Shown here: positions 16,256 through 25,340 of the stretch, piece by piece
Position numbering within the stretch: the stretch's first letter is position 1
Layout of the letters: the number at the start of each line of letters is the position of its first letter
Source of the DNA: Arthrobacter crusticola
Lineage (GTDB): Bacteria > Actinomycetota > Actinomycetes > Actinomycetales > Micrococcaceae
NCBI RefSeq assembly: GCF_004357995.1
Contig: NZ_SMTK01000003.1
Span: forward strand, 558,001 to 622,000
Length of the DNA stretch: 64,000 nucleotides
Direction: 5' to 3'
Made by a program: the position numbers and the translations under genes
Notes under the pieces: model-generated
Told to the model about the DNA's origin: nothing
The model's database searches: none
The model's input: the letters and a program-made list of their open reading frames with translations, nothing else

Positions 16256-17605
16256 ATGAAACCGCCCCTGCTGCGTTCGCCCGACGGCCTTGTCGCCGGT
16301 GTGTGCGGTGGACTGGCCGTCCACCTCGGCGTACAACTGCGCGTCGTGCGGGTCCTCATGGTCCTGCTGGCCCTGGCCGGCGGTGCGGGGGTCTTCCTCT
16401 ACGCCTGGCTCTGGATCTTCGTGCCCATGGCCTCGGACCGGGTCGCCGCCCCGCTCCGGTTCGCTCCCGCCGCGCTGAAGACCCCGCCCCCTCCTGCGCT
16501 CTTCCTCCCGGCTGCCACCGCCCTGCCTTCCCCGGCCGCGCCGCATCCACCGGCCGCGTCCGCGGAGCCCGGCAACGCCGCTCCGCCGGTGGCCGGTGCG
16601 TTCGAGCCGGCGCCCCGGCGGACCGGCGGACGCTTCCGTCCCGGGCGGAAGGAGCTGCTCCTGGGCGTCGCCCTGCTGCTCCTGGCCGGAGTCTTCACCG
16701 CCCAGGAGCTCGGCTTCGCCGTGAGCCTGAGGCAGGTCCTCCCCGTCGCCGCGGCGGGGGTGGGCGCTGTGCTGGCGTGGAGCCAGCTCGATGACGCGCG
16801 GCGCGAGGGACTGAGGAACAAGGCAGGCGCCGACCGCGCCGCCGGACTGGCCCGGCTCCTGCTGGGCCTGGTGCTGGTCATGGTCGGCGTCCTGGTCATG
16901 GTCTCCGGGACGATCTCCTGGGACCTGACCTGGGCAACCCTCCTGGCCACCGGGGCTGTCCTCGCCGGGGTGGCGCTGGTGCTCGCCCCCTGGGCGCTCC
17001 GGTTCTGGAAGGACTTCGAGGATGAGAGGGCAGGGCGGGTGCGGGAGGCGGCGCGCGCCGAAATTGCCGCCCACCTCCACGACTCGGTGCTGCAGACCCT
17101 CGCCCTGATCCAGAACCGCGCCGGCTCCGAACAGGACGTCGTGCGCCTGGCCCGGGCGCAGGAGCGTGAACTGCGGCACTGGCTCTACTCCGATCCGGCC
17201 GGCCACTCCGGCAACCTCACCGAGCGCCTTCGGGCCCTAGCCGGAGAGGTCGAGGACAGCTACGGGCATCCCGTGGAGGTCGTCGCCGTCGGGGACGCTC
17301 CTCTGACCGCCGGGCAGGAGGCGCTCGCCCAGGCGGCGCGCGAAGCGATCGTCAACGCGGCCAAGCACGCCGGAGGCACCGTCTCGGTCTACCTGGAGGC
17401 GGGGCCCTCCGGATCCGAGGCCTTCATACGGGACCGGGGGCCCGGGTTCGACCCGCTCGCGGTGCCGGCCGACCGCCTCGGAATCCGGGAGTCCATCACC
17501 ACGCGAATGCAGCGGCACGGGGGCACCGCCACCATCCGCAGCGGTCCCGACGGGACCGAAGTCCGACTGTCGATGCCCGAGCAGGAGAACCGCAGCCATG
17601 ACTGA
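16256..17605 (+). CDS. PspC-fused sensor histidine kinase (HisKA_3 type)
   Basis: A 449-residue kinase. An N-terminal PspC domain (SPDGLVAGVCGGLAVHLGV, then GVFLYAWLWIFVPM) is followed by a Pro/Ala linker, about four TM helices, the phosphoacceptor HDSVLQT (His275) and an ATPase domain with REAIVNAAKHAGG (N box) and RDRGPGFDP (G1). It autophosphorylates and passes phosphate to the regulator encoded directly downstream, with which it overlaps by 8 bases. PspC as sensor module suggests response to membrane or envelope stress. It is divergent from three genes of which two carry PspC domains. Confidence 0.9.
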   Translation: MKPPLLRSPDGLVAGVCGGLAVHLGVQLRVVRVLMVLLALAGGAGVFLYAWLWIFVPMASDRVAAPLRFAPAALKTPPPPALFLPAATALPSPAAPHPPAASAEPGNAAPPVAGAFEPAPRRTGGRFRPGRKELLLGVALLLLAGVFTAQELGFAVSLRQVLPVAAAGVGAVLAWSQLDDARREGLRNKAGADRAAGLARLLLGLVLVMVGVLVMVSGTISWDLTWATLLATGAVLAGVALVLAPWALRFWKDFEDERAGRVREAARAEIAAHLHDSVLQTLALIQNRAGSEQDVVRLARAQERELRHWLYSDPAGHSGNLTERLRALAGEVEDSYGHPVEVVAVGDAPLTAGQEALAQAAREAIVNAAKHAGGTVSVYLEAGPSGSEAFIRDRGPGFDPLAVPADRLGIRESITTRMQRHGGTATIRSGPDGTEVRLSMPEQENRSHD

Positions 17606-18275
17606 TGAGCCCGTACCGAACAATTTGCCTCCATCGGTGTCCGTCGTCGTCGTCGACGACCATGCCATCTTCCGCTCCGGCCTCCGATCGGACCTCGACA
17701 GCCGGATCCGGGTGGTGGGCGAGGCGGCCACCGTCGAGGAAGCGGTCGCCGTGGTCCGGGCCCGCCGGCCGGACGTCGTCCTGCTCGATGTCCACCTGCC
17801 CGGCGGCCGGGGCGGGGGAGGAGCCGAAGTGATCGCCGGCTGCGGCGACCTGGGCGCCACGACGCGCTTCCTGGCCCTGAGCGTCTCCGATTCCGCCGAG
17901 GATGTCGTGGCGGTCATCCGCGCCGGCGCCCGCGGGTACGTCACGAAGACCATCTCCGGTGCGGGGATCTCCGACGCCGTCTTCCGGATCGCCTCGGGCG
18001 ACGCGGTGTTCTCCCCGCGGCTGGCCGGCTTCGTCCTTGACGCCTTCGGCACCGCCGCCGTCGCCTCCACCGGCACCGAACTGGACCGGCTGTCCGCCCG
18101 CGAGCTCGAGGTGATGCGGCTGATCGCCCGCGGCTACAGCTACAAGGAGGTGGCCAAGGAGCTGTTCATCTCGGTCAAGACGGTCGAAACCCACGTGTCG
18201 GCGGTGCTGCGCAAGCTCCAGCTCTCCTCCCGCCACGAACTGACCCGGTGGGCCGCCGAGCGGCGGCTTCTCTGA
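17598..18275 (+). CDS. NarL/FixJ (LuxR-HTH) response regulator
   Basis: A 225-residue two-domain regulator. The receiver domain has the acidic VVVVDDH cluster and phosphorylation site Asp64 (VLLDVHLPG); the C-terminal LuxR-type helix-turn-helix spans about residues 160-222 (LSARELEVMRLIARGYSYK, then VKTVETHVSAVLRKL). It overlaps the kinase gene by 8 bases and is its cognate partner. Likely targets are the divergent PspC genes, although no operator could be identified. It ends 7 bp from the convergent aminotransferase. Confidence 0.92.
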   Translation: MTDEPVPNNLPPSVSVVVVDDHAIFRSGLRSDLDSRIRVVGEAATVEEAVAVVRARRPDVVLLDVHLPGGRGGGGAEVIAGCGDLGATTRFLALSVSDSAEDVVAVIRAGARGYVTKTISGAGISDAVFRIASGDAVFSPRLAGFVLDAFGTAAVASTGTELDRLSARELEVMRLIARGYSYKEVAKELFISVKTVETHVSAVLRKLQLSSRHELTRWAAERRLL

Positions 18276-18282
18276 GCCGGGC

Positions 18283-19509
18283 CTACTTCGCGCCGGAGAG
18301 GAACTCCTGCAGCCGCGCCACTCCGGTGGCCAGGTCCTCATCGCCGAGGGCGTACGAGAGCCGGAGGAAACCGCTCGGACCGAAGGCCTCACCGGGGACC
18401 ACGGCCACCTCGACCTGCTCCAGGATGAGGGTGGCCAGCTCGGCGGAGGTCCGCGGGGTGGTTCCGGCCAGGCTGCGCCCCAGCAGGCCGCGCACGTCGG
18501 CGTAGGCGTAGAACGCGCCGTGGGGCGTGGGGCACTCGACGCCGTCGATGGCGTTCAGCCCCGCCACCATGGCCCTGCGGCGCCGGTCGAAGGCGGTCTT
18601 CATCTCCTCGACCGCGGTGAGCGGGCCCGACACGGCGGCCAGGGCGGCCATCTGCGACACGTTCGCCACGTTCGACGTCGCATGCGACTGGAGGTTCGTC
18701 GCCGCCTTCACGAGGTCCGTCGGGCCGACCATCCAGCCGACCCGCCAGCCCGTCATGGCATAGGTCTTCGCCACGCCGTTGACGATCACCACCCGGTCGC
18801 CCAGGGCGGGCGCCGCCGCGGCGATCGAGGTGAAGGGAACGCCGTCGTAGGTCAGGTGCTCGTAGATCTCGTCGGTGACCACCCACAGCCCCTGGTCCGC
18901 CGCCCAGTTCCCGATCTCCCGGACCGCATCCGCCGGGTACACGGCGCCGGTCGGGTTCGACGGCGACACGAACAGGAGCACCTTCGTCCGCGGCGTCAGG
19001 GCCGCCTCGAGCTGCTCGACGGTGACCAGGTAGCCCTGCTCGGGCCCTGCGAACACCTCCACGGGAACACCGCCGGCCAGACGGATGGCCTCGGGGTAGG
19101 TGGTCCAGAACGGGGTGGGCACAAGCACCTCGTCGCCGGGATCGAGCAGTGAGGCGAACGCCTCGTAGACGGCCTGCTTCCCACCGTTGGTCACGAGCAC
19201 CTGGGCGGGGTCGATGGCATAGCCGGAGTCACGCTGCGTCTTCGCCGCGATGGCCTGCTTCAGCTCCGGGAGGCCCCCGGCGGGGGAGTAGCGGTGGAAG
19301 CGCGGCTGGCGGGCCGCCTCAACGGCCGCCTCGACGATGTAATCCGGAGTGGGAAAATCAGGCTCGCCGACGCCGAAGCCGATCACCGGTCGGCCCGCGG
19401 CCTTCAGGGCCTTGGCCTTGGCGTCGACGGCGAGCGTCGCCGATTCGGCGATCGAGGCGATCCTGCGGGAGACGCGCGGCAGGGAGTGACGGGTGGAAAG
19501 CTCGGTCAT
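18283..19509 (-). CDS. PLP-dependent aminotransferase, aspartate aminotransferase type I
   Basis: A 408-residue fold-type I aminotransferase. It has [10 protein letters not shown] at the N-terminus, the substrate-side [19 protein letters not shown], the Schiff-base Lys248 in [16 protein letters not shown], and the late Arg in GFLRLSYA. This fits the 1A/1-gamma aspartate aminotransferase group that makes aspartate from oxaloacetate and glutamate. Position next to secE-nusG is seen in other actinobacteria. ATG 19509 is preferred to the longer frame. Substrate range is inferred only. Confidence 0.88.
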   Translation of the reverse strand: MTELSTRHSLPRVSRRIASIAESATLAVDAKAKALKAAGRPVIGFGVGEPDFPTPDYIVEAAVEAARQPRFHRYSPAGGLPELKQAIAAKTQRDSGYAIDPAQVLVTNGGKQAVYEAFASLLDPGDEVLVPTPFWTTYPEAIRLAGGVPVEVFAGPEQGYLVTVEQLEAALTPRTKVLLFVSPSNPTGAVYPADAVREIGNWAADQGLWVVTDEIYEHLTYDGVPFTSIAAAAPALGDRVVIVNGVAKTYAMTGWRVGWMVGPTDLVKAATNLQSHATSNVANVSQMAALAAVSGPLTAVEEMKTAFDRRRRAMVAGLNAIDGVECPTPHGAFYAYADVRGLLGRSLAGTTPRTSAELATLILEQVEVAVVPGEAFGPSGFLRLSYALGDEDLATGVARLQEFLSGAK

Positions 19510-19621
19510 CGGGTCCCGTTTTCTCGTGAAGAAGTGTGGCAGTCCCAGCTTAGGCTCTTGTCCCGATCCTGCGCCGATCCGTGACGCCCGAGCCATCCGG
19601 CCCCCGCCCCGAAGGCGCCGG

Positions 19622-19651
19622 TTCGACTCTCCGGCGGGTATTGCGTAGACT
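19622..19651 (+). promoter_or_regulatory. probable promoter of tRNA-Trp (secE-nusG)
   Basis: TTCGAC (19622-19627), an 18-base spacer and TAGACT (19646-19651). The same -10 and spacing, with a similar -35, precede tuf. Confidence 0.5.
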
Positions 19652-19745
19652 TGATCCTCGGTGTTGGATCACTCCAATGGTTCGTGCCCGCGAAACGTCC
19701 CCCAGGGACCGCAGCGGAGCGGATCGGACGGTGGTCCGGTTCCAT

Positions 19746-19818
19746 AGGGTAGTGGCGCAATTGGTAGCGCAGCGGTCTCCAAAACCGCAGGTTGCAGGTT
19801 CGAGTCCTGTCTGCCCTG
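19746..19818 (+). tRNA. tRNA-Trp (anticodon CCA)
   Basis: A 73-base cloverleaf. The acceptor arms AGGGTAG and CTGCCCT pair with one wobble, the anticodon loop is CTCCAAA between GCGGT and ACCGC, and the T arm contains GGTTCGAGTCC. CCA is not encoded. It sits directly ahead of secE-nusG, a common bacterial order. Confidence 0.95.
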
Positions 19819-19971
19819 CGCGTAACCGTCGAGCAGGACGCGGCGGTGCGGCAGTAGAACATCACGAAGTTTCCGGTACAGGCACAGAACCTGCTCGGCA
19901 TGACTTATGAGTAGTCGGAGCCGCGTGAATGCGGCCCGGCTGGAAACCCACACAGATTGATGAGGTTGAAG

Positions 19972-20235
19972 GTGACCGATACGGCCGCGAGCAGCTCCAA
20001 GGGTAGCCCCGCCAGCAAGGAGAACCCCAAGCGCGGGTTCTTCGCGCGGATCACTCTCTTTGTGCGGCAGGTCATCGCCGAACTGAGGAAGGTCGTCACC
20101 CCCACCCGTCAGGAACTGGTGAGGTTCACCATCACGGTGCTGGCGTTCGTGGTCCTGATGATCCTCATCGTCACAGGTCTCGACTATGTCTTCGGAACCG
20201 GTGCGGTCTGGGTGTTCGGGGACAGCGAAAGCTGA
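19972..20235 (+). CDS. secE: preprotein translocase subunit SecE
   Basis: An 87-residue single-TM SecE of the short type. The conserved amphipathic helix FVRQVIAELRKVVTPTRQEL precedes one TM segment (about residues 54-76). It clamps SecY in the Sec translocon. The GTG at 19972 is chosen because GAGG lies 6 bases upstream; the ATG at 19960 lacks a binding site. It is followed by nusG as in nearly all bacteria. Confidence 0.92.
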   Translation: MTDTAASSSKGSPASKENPKRGFFARITLFVRQVIAELRKVVTPTRQELVRFTITVLAFVVLMILIVTGLDYVFGTGAVWVFGDSES

Positions 20236-20308
20236 CCCCCCCAGCCGGCAGGTGACGTTATAGCCCAAGCAATACGAAGCTGAAGAAACCCAGAAAGCAG
20301 GCAGCTAG

Positions 20309-21148
20309 GTGTCCGAGCAAGAACTCGAACGGCAGATCACAATTGACGATGGTCTGGAGAACGAGGATCAGGCCGTCGAGGCGGGCGTCGCTGACGACTC
20401 CGCCGCCCTTGACGTGCCCGCGGAGACCGCCGCAGAGGATTCCGAGGCAGAAGGTTCGGAAGTAGAAGACTCCGACGTGGAGGCTTCCGACGAGGCCGAG
20501 GACGCGGAGCAGTCCGAATCCGGCGAGGCCGAGGCGCCCGCCCAGGAGGACCCGGTTGAGGCCTTCAAGGCCAAGCTGCGCCGGCAGGAGGGTGACTGGT
20601 ACGTCATCCACTCCTACGCCGGCTACGAGAACCGGGTGAAGGCCAACCTCGAAACCCGCATCCAGACCCTCGACATGGAGGATTTCATCTTCGAAATCCA
20701 GGTCCCCATGGAAGAGGTCGTGGAGATCAAGAACACCACCCGCAAGATCGTCAACCGGGTCCGCATCCCGGGCTACGTGCTGGTGCGCATGAACCTCACC
20801 GACGAGTCGTGGGGCGCCGTCCGGCACACCCCCGGCGTCACCGCCTTCGTCGGCAACGCCCACAACCCGGTCCCGCTGAGCCTGGCCGAGGTGTTCTCCA
20901 TGCTCGAGCACACCGTCGTTCACACCGACGCGGCCTCCGGCAAGCCGGTCAAGCAGCAGTCCACCCCGGTCACCGTCAACTTCGAGGTCGGCGAGTCCGT
21001 CACCGTCAACGAGGGACCGTTCGAGACCCTGCCGGCCACCATCTCGGAGATCAAGCCCGAATCCCAGCAGCTGGTCGTGCTGGTGTCGATCTTCGAACGC
21101 GAAACCCCCGTCACGTTGTCCTTCAACCAGGTCACCAAGATCCAGTAG
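20309..21148 (+). CDS. nusG: transcription termination/antitermination factor NusG
   Basis: A 279-residue NusG. Residues 96 onward form the NGN domain ([19 protein letters not shown]), and the KOW domain near the C-terminus contains [18 protein letters not shown]. The first 90 residues are a strongly acidic Ala/Glu/Asp tail absent from the 181-residue E. coli protein; such extensions are usual in high-GC Gram-positives. It binds RNA polymerase and couples it to Rho or ribosomal S10. Start is GTG. Confidence 0.95.
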   Translation: MSEQELERQITIDDGLENEDQAVEAGVADDSAALDVPAETAAEDSEAEGSEVEDSDVEASDEAEDAEQSESGEAEAPAQEDPVEAFKAKLRRQEGDWYVIHSYAGYENRVKANLETRIQTLDMEDFIFEIQVPMEEVVEIKNTTRKIVNRVRIPGYVLVRMNLTDESWGAVRHTPGVTAFVGNAHNPVPLSLAEVFSMLEHTVVHTDAASGKPVKQQSTPVTVNFEVGESVTVNEGPFETLPATISEIKPESQQLVVLVSIFERETPVTLSFNQVTKIQ

Positions 21149-21281
21149 GACGGCGACGCCAAGCTTCGTTCTCTCCCGGACCGCTTAGCCGGGGAGGACG
21201 GCCGGTCATCACGCCATGATGACCACCAACCCACGGGACGCTCCTGTCCCGGGGGACCTAATGCAAGAAAAGGACCCTTTC

Positions 21282-21713
21282 ATGGCCCCGAAGAAAAAGG
21301 TCACCGGCCTCATCAAGCTGCAGATCAATGCAGGCGCCGCCAACCCGGCTCCCCCCATTGGTCCCGCGCTCGGTCAGCACGGTGTCAACATCATGGAATT
21401 CTGCAAGGCGTACAACGCCGCGACGGAATCCCAGCGCGGAAACGTCATCCCCGTTGAGATCACCGTTTACGAAGACCGTTCGTTCACCTTCATCACCAAG
21501 ACCCCTCCGGCAGCCGAGCTGATCAAGAAGGCCGCCGGCGTCCAGAAGGGCTCCGGTACGCCGCACACCGTCAAGGTTGCCAAGCTGACCCAGGCCCAGG
21601 TCGAGGAAATCGCCACCACGAAGATGGATGACCTCAACGCCAACGATGTCCAGGCCGCGGCCAAGATCATCGCCGGCACCGCCCGCTCCATGGGCATCAC
21701 GGTCGAGGGCTAA
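21282..21713 (+). CDS. rplK: 50S ribosomal protein L11
   Basis: A 143-residue L11 of normal length. It has the N-terminal proline-rich [20 protein letters not shown] loop and the 23S rRNA-binding C-terminal domain ([20 protein letters not shown]). It forms the GTPase-associated centre and is the thiostrepton site. ATG 21282 (MAPKKKV) is preferred to upstream in-frame starts on family length. It follows nusG by 133 bp and precedes rplA. Confidence 0.96.
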
Positions 21714-21854
21714 CAGCCCTCCACCCGGCCGACGCGGCACCCGCCGCCGAGGCCACCACTAACCAAAATCGAAACTGGGCGCCAGGCGCCCGGTGGGAGT
21801 GTGGCAGGGCCCCGCGCGGTCCGCAGACCACAACTGCATAAGGAGAAAAAGCAG

Positions 21855-22562
21855 ATGGCAAAGCGCAGCAAAGCATATAAAGGAGCTGCCGCCAAGATCG
21901 AGGCGGAGAAGCAGTACTCTCCGTTCGAGGCGGTAGTCCTCGCGAAGGACACCAACCCTTCCAAGTTCGACGCGACCGTTGAGGTTGCCTTCCGCCTCGG
22001 CGTCGACCCCCGCAAGGCCGACCAGATGGTCCGCGGCACCGTCAACCTGCCCCACGGCACCGGTAAGACCGCCCGCGTCCTCGTCTTCGCGACCGGCGAG
22101 AAGGCCGAAGCGGCCATCGCCGCCGGCGCCGACTTCGTGGGCTCGGACGACATGATCGAGAAGGTTTCCGGCGGCTGGGTGGACTTCGACGCCGCCGTTG
22201 CCACCCCGGACCTGATGGGTAAGGTCGGCCGCCTCGGTAAGATCCTCGGCCCGCGCAACCTCATGCCGAACCCGAAGACCGGTACCGTCACGGCCGACGT
22301 GGCCAAGGCTGTTACCGACATCAAGGGCGGAAAGATCGACTTCCGCGTCGACAAGCACTCGAACCTCCACTTCATCATCGGCAAGGTTTCCTTCGATGTT
22401 CAGAAGCTGGCGGAGAACTACGCCGCAGCCCTCGAAGAGGTCCTGCGCCTGAAGCCTTCGGCTTCGAAGGGCCGCTACATCCAGAAGGCCACCGTCTCCA
22501 CGACCTTCGGCCCCGGCATCTCCGTCGACCCGAGCGTCACGAAGGTCCTCGCCGACGCGTAA
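21855..22562 (+). CDS. rplA: 50S ribosomal protein L1
   Basis: A 235-residue L1 with the conserved [14 protein letters not shown] rRNA-binding segment. L1 forms the mobile L1 stalk that helps release E-site tRNA and often represses its own operon by binding its mRNA; no copy of the L1 binding site was identified here. AGGAG lies 9 bases before the ATG. A strong terminator follows, which closes the secE-nusG-rplK-rplA group. Confidence 0.96.
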   Translation: MAKRSKAYKGAAAKIEAEKQYSPFEAVVLAKDTNPSKFDATVEVAFRLGVDPRKADQMVRGTVNLPHGTGKTARVLVFATGEKAEAAIAAGADFVGSDDMIEKVSGGWVDFDAAVATPDLMGKVGRLGKILGPRNLMPNPKTGTVTADVAKAVTDIKGGKIDFRVDKHSNLHFIIGKVSFDVQKLAENYAAALEEVLRLKPSASKGRYIQKATVSTTFGPGISVDPSVTKVLADA

Positions 22563-22587
22563 GCGTCCCGCAGAACCTGACCACCCA

Positions 22588-22626
22588 GCGGGGGTGGCCG
22601 CAGCCACGGCTGCGGCCACCCCCGCT
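22588..22626 (+). terminator. strong hairpin terminator after rplA
   Basis: Arms of about 18 bp, including GGGGGTGGCCGCAGCC with GGCTGCGGCCACCCCC, and only a 2-4 base loop. Sequence GCGTTAATC follows. Confidence 0.75.
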
Positions 22627-22821
22627 GCGTTAATCCGCATCTTCCTGCCCATCGGCCACCCCTGGCCGGTGGGTGATTTCTTTCCTCGGGCAGCGCGGGC
22701 CGCTTCTGCCCACTCACGGCGGTTAGTCGGTGGGCTGGAGCCTCCGAAGGGCCGCTTCCAGTCGGTTCTGCCCACCGGTAGAGGCTGGCCCGCGGACGGA
22801 TGCGGGCAGACGCGCCCGTTT

Positions 22822-22827
22822 TACAAT
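22822..22827 (+). promoter_or_regulatory. -10 element of a probable leaderless promoter
   Basis: TACAAT ends 5 bases before the ATG of the double GNAT gene and no ribosome binding site is visible, which is the layout of leaderless transcripts common in Actinobacteria. No clear -35 was found. Confidence 0.4.
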
Positions 22828-22832
22828 CGAGC

Positions 22833-23957
22833 ATGAGCACCGATTCCCTGCACATCGGGCCGGTCCCCGTCCCGCCCGACCTCTCCTCGCCGGACGCCGC
22901 GGACTTCCTGGACGTCGTCGAACTCGGCAACCTCGTCCAGCGCGGCGTGTGGGGCAGTGACGACTTCCGCCGCGACGGCAGGCAGGAACACGCCGCGTTC
23001 CGGTCCAACCCCTATGAAGAGCGGCTCATCCTGGCGGCGCAGCGGGACGGACGGATCGTGGGCCGGGCCATCATCGACCTTCCGCTGACGGACAACCTTT
23101 CGGCCTGCTACCTCGATCTGTCAGTGCACCCCGAGGCGCGCAGCGAGGGAGTCGGAGGCGCCCTCTACGCCGAGGCGGAGCGGTATGTCCGCAGCCGGGG
23201 GCGGTCCACCGTCATGGCCTGGAGCGAGGTGTCGCTGACAGCTGACGGCCGCGCGCCGGGGGCGCCCGGCCGGGGCGAGGACCTGGTGCCCGCCAGCGGC
23301 GCGGGGAGCTTCCCTTCGGGGGATCCCGCCGCCCGGATGGCCCTCAGCCGGGGGTTCGACCTCGCGCAGGTGGACCGCTGCAGCGTGCTCGACCTCGGCA
23401 GCGGGAGGAATGCCGCCGCTGACGCCTTTGCCGCCGCGCAGGCCGCCGCAGGCCCCGACTATGAAGTGCTCCGCTGGGAGGGGCACTGCCCCGATGACCG
23501 CCTCGACCAGTACGCCCGGCTCCGCCAGGCCATGAGCACCGATGCGCCCCTCGGGGACCTGGACCTCGACGAGGAGGACTGGGACGGGGCGCGGGTGCGT
23601 GAGGCGGAGAACCGGTTGGAGCGCGGTGGCGGCCGCAGCCTCGTCGCAGCCGTGCTGCACCGGCCAACCGGCGAGCTGGCAGGCCATACCGTCCTGGAGC
23701 GGTACGAGGCGGCTCCGGCCGTCGCGAACCAGGAGGACACCCTGGTGCTCCGGGCGCACCGCGGCCACCGGCTGGGCATGCTGCTGAAGGCCGCGAACCT
23801 GCTGGCCCTGCGGTCCGCCTGGCCCGGCGTGGAACGGATCTACACCTGGAATGCTGAGGAAAACGCCTTCATGCTGGCCGTCAACGTCGAGCTGGGCTTC
23901 GTTCCGGCGGGGTGGGTGGCCGGCTGGCAGAAGCGGCTGGGACCGTCCGCCGTGTAG
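22833..23957 (+). CDS. tandem GNAT N-acetyltransferase
   Basis: A 374-residue protein with two GNAT domains. The N-terminal one (about 20-150) has YLDLSVHPEARSEGVGGALY, a clear acetyl-CoA loop; the C-terminal one (about 230-370) has DTLVLRAHRGHRLGMLLKAAN and closes RIYTWNAEENAFMLAVNVEL. Mycothiol synthase MshD is also a double GNAT, but this sequence belongs to a separate, widespread actinobacterial group of unknown substrate. It lies alone between rplA and rplJ and is probably leaderless. Confidence 0.85.
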   Translation: MSTDSLHIGPVPVPPDLSSPDAADFLDVVELGNLVQRGVWGSDDFRRDGRQEHAAFRSNPYEERLILAAQRDGRIVGRAIIDLPLTDNLSACYLDLSVHPEARSEGVGGALYAEAERYVRSRGRSTVMAWSEVSLTADGRAPGAPGRGEDLVPASGAGSFPSGDPAARMALSRGFDLAQVDRCSVLDLGSGRNAAADAFAAAQAAAGPDYEVLRWEGHCPDDRLDQYARLRQAMSTDAPLGDLDLDEEDWDGARVREAENRLERGGGRSLVAAVLHRPTGELAGHTVLERYEAAPAVANQEDTLVLRAHRGHRLGMLLKAANLLALRSAWPGVERIYTWNAEENAFMLAVNVELGFVPAGWVAGWQKRLGPSAV

Positions 23958-23961
23958 CGGA

Positions 23962-23991
23962 TTTGGAGGCCGCCGCCGCTTCACGTACCCT
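23962..23991 (+). promoter_or_regulatory. probable rplJL promoter
   Basis: TTTGGA (23962-23967), 18 bases, TACCCT (23986-23991). It would start transcription just before the L10 leader. The TTGG-type -35 matches those proposed for rpoB, rpsL and rpsJ. Confidence 0.45.
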
Positions 23992-23997
23992 TGAACT

Positions 23998-24190
23998 ACC
24001 AAAGACCGTCGGTCGATGTGCCTCCACCCTTTCCACCAGCAGCAATGCTGTGCGGAAAGGTAAGGAAGTAGATCTGAAAGTTCCCGTCAAGGGCGGCCAA
24101 CGCAGGTGAACGAAGCTCTCCTCCGCACAGCACCACGTGCCGTGCGTCGAGAAAGCCCCGTGCATCTGCGCGGGGCGTTTTTTATTGGGG
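23998..24190 (+). ncRNA. L10 leader (ribosomal protein L10 autoregulatory mRNA leader)
   Basis: The leader has the conserved L10-binding elements AAAGACCGTCGGT near the 5' end and GGCGGCCAACGCAGGTGAACGAAG further on. A GCAGCAATGCTG hairpin lies between them, and the leader ends in an intrinsic terminator. In this family, the L10-L12 complex binds the leader and lowers rplJL expression. The hairpin-plus-T-run before rplJ suggests control by attenuation. Confidence 0.8.
24155..24186 (+). terminator. attenuator terminator in L10 leader
   Basis: GCCCCGTGC pairs with GCGCGGGGC (one wobble) around ATCT, followed at once by GTTTTTTATT. It is the only hairpin in the region with a long T-run, 40 bases before rplJ. 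Confidence 0.85.
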
Positions 24191-24226
24191 CTGAAAAACC
24201 GGCTTTTATTCCCCGGAAGGAGGGTT

Positions 24227-24811
24227 ATGGCAACGCCAACAAAGGTAGATGCAGTGGAGGAAATCACTAACGATTTCAAGGACTCCACCGCTGCTGTCCT
24301 AACCGAATACCGCGGGCTCACGGTCGCACAGCTCAAGGAACTGCGCCGTTCACTCGGTGCGGACACCAAGTTCGCTGTCGTCAAGAACACCTTGACGGGC
24401 ATTGCAGCCAAGGAAGCCGGCATCGACGCGTTCGACGGCCAGCTCGCCGGACCCACTGCCATCGCCTTCATCAAGGGCGACGCAATTGCTGCCGCTAAGA
24501 GCCTCACGGATTTCGCAAAGGCCAACCCGAAGCTCGTTATCAAGACCGGAGTCTTCGAGGGCAAGCCCCTCAACGCCTCCGAGGTCGCTGCCCTGGCAGC
24601 CCTCGAGTCGCGTGAACTCCAGCTCGCCCGGGTTGCCGGTGTCCTCAAGGCACCGATGGCAGCCCTCGCCCGCACCGTTGACGCCCTGCGCGTCAAGCTC
24701 GAAGAGAGCAATGGTGCTGCACCCGCGGGCGCCGATGCTCCCGCCGCCGAAGAGACCGCTGCCCCGGCAGAGGCTCCGGCTGAAGAAGCTGCGGCACCCG
24801 AAGAGAACTAG
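24227..24811 (+). CDS. rplJ: 50S ribosomal protein L10
   Basis: A 194-residue L10, the base of the ribosomal stalk that carries L7/L12 dimers. It has the N-terminal rRNA-binding domain (EYRGLTVAQLKELRRSL, FAVVKNTL) and a C-terminal helix for L12. About 25 Ala/Glu/Pro-rich residues are appended, a common actinobacterial tail. ATG 24227 follows GGAAGGAGGG, a near-perfect binding site. Controlled by the L10 leader. Confidence 0.96.
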   Translation: MATPTKVDAVEEITNDFKDSTAAVLTEYRGLTVAQLKELRRSLGADTKFAVVKNTLTGIAAKEAGIDAFDGQLAGPTAIAFIKGDAIAAAKSLTDFAKANPKLVIKTGVFEGKPLNASEVAALAALESRELQLARVAGVLKAPMAALARTVDALRVKLEESNGAAPAGADAPAAEETAAPAEAPAEEAAAPEEN

Positions 24812-24868
24812 TTCTCTTCACCCACCAATCTCGGTGCAGTGCACCACTCACGGAAGGATGCTTTAGCC

Positions 24869-25249
24869 ATGGCGAAGCTCACCAACGAAGAGCTCATCGA
24901 AGCCTTCAAGGAACTGTCGATCATCGAACTCTCCGACTTCGTAAAGCTGTTTGAGGAGACCTTCGACGTCACCGCTGCAGCTGTTGCAGTTGCCGGCCCC
25001 GCCGGTGGCGGCGACGGCGCCGCAGCCGAGGAGGAGAAGGATTCCTTCGACGTCATCCTCGAAGCTGCAGGCGACAAGAAGATTGCAGTCATCAAGGAGG
25101 TCCGCGCGCTGACCTCCCTGGGTCTGAAGGAAGCCAAGGACGTTGTCGACAGCGCTCCGAAGGCCGTCCTCGAAGGCGCCAACAAGGAGACCGCAGAGAA
25201 GGCAAAGGAAGCTCTGGAAGCTGCCGGCGCCACCGTCTCCCTCAAGTAG
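24869..25249 (+). CDS. rplL: 50S ribosomal protein L7/L12
   Basis: A 126-residue L7/L12. It has the N-terminal dimerisation helices ([21 protein letters not shown]), an Ala/Gly hinge, and the factor-binding C-terminal domain ([20 protein letters not shown]). It recruits EF-G and EF-Tu to the ribosome. GGAAGGA lies about 10 bases before the ATG. It is co-transcribed with rplJ and closed by a strong terminator. Confidence 0.97.
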   Translation: MAKLTNEELIEAFKELSIIELSDFVKLFEETFDVTAAAVAVAGPAGGGDGAAAEEEKDSFDVILEAAGDKKIAVIKEVRALTSLGLKEAKDVVDSAPKAVLEGANKETAEKAKEALEAAGATVSLK

Positions 25250-25290
25250 TAGATCCGGCAGCCGGGGGTCCGCCCCCCGGCTTCCAGACA

Positions 25291-25323
25291 GGAAGGGCCC
25301 CGACCTCTGGTCGGGGCCCTTCC
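25291..25323. terminator. terminator between rplL and convergent thiolase
   Basis: GGAAGGGCCCCGACC and GGTCGGGGCCCTTCC are perfect complements around TCT; GGTTTAAT follows. A second hairpin, AGCCGGGGG with CCCCCCGGCT, precedes it. Confidence 0.8.
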
Positions 25324-25340
25324 GGTTTAATCCGGAACTG

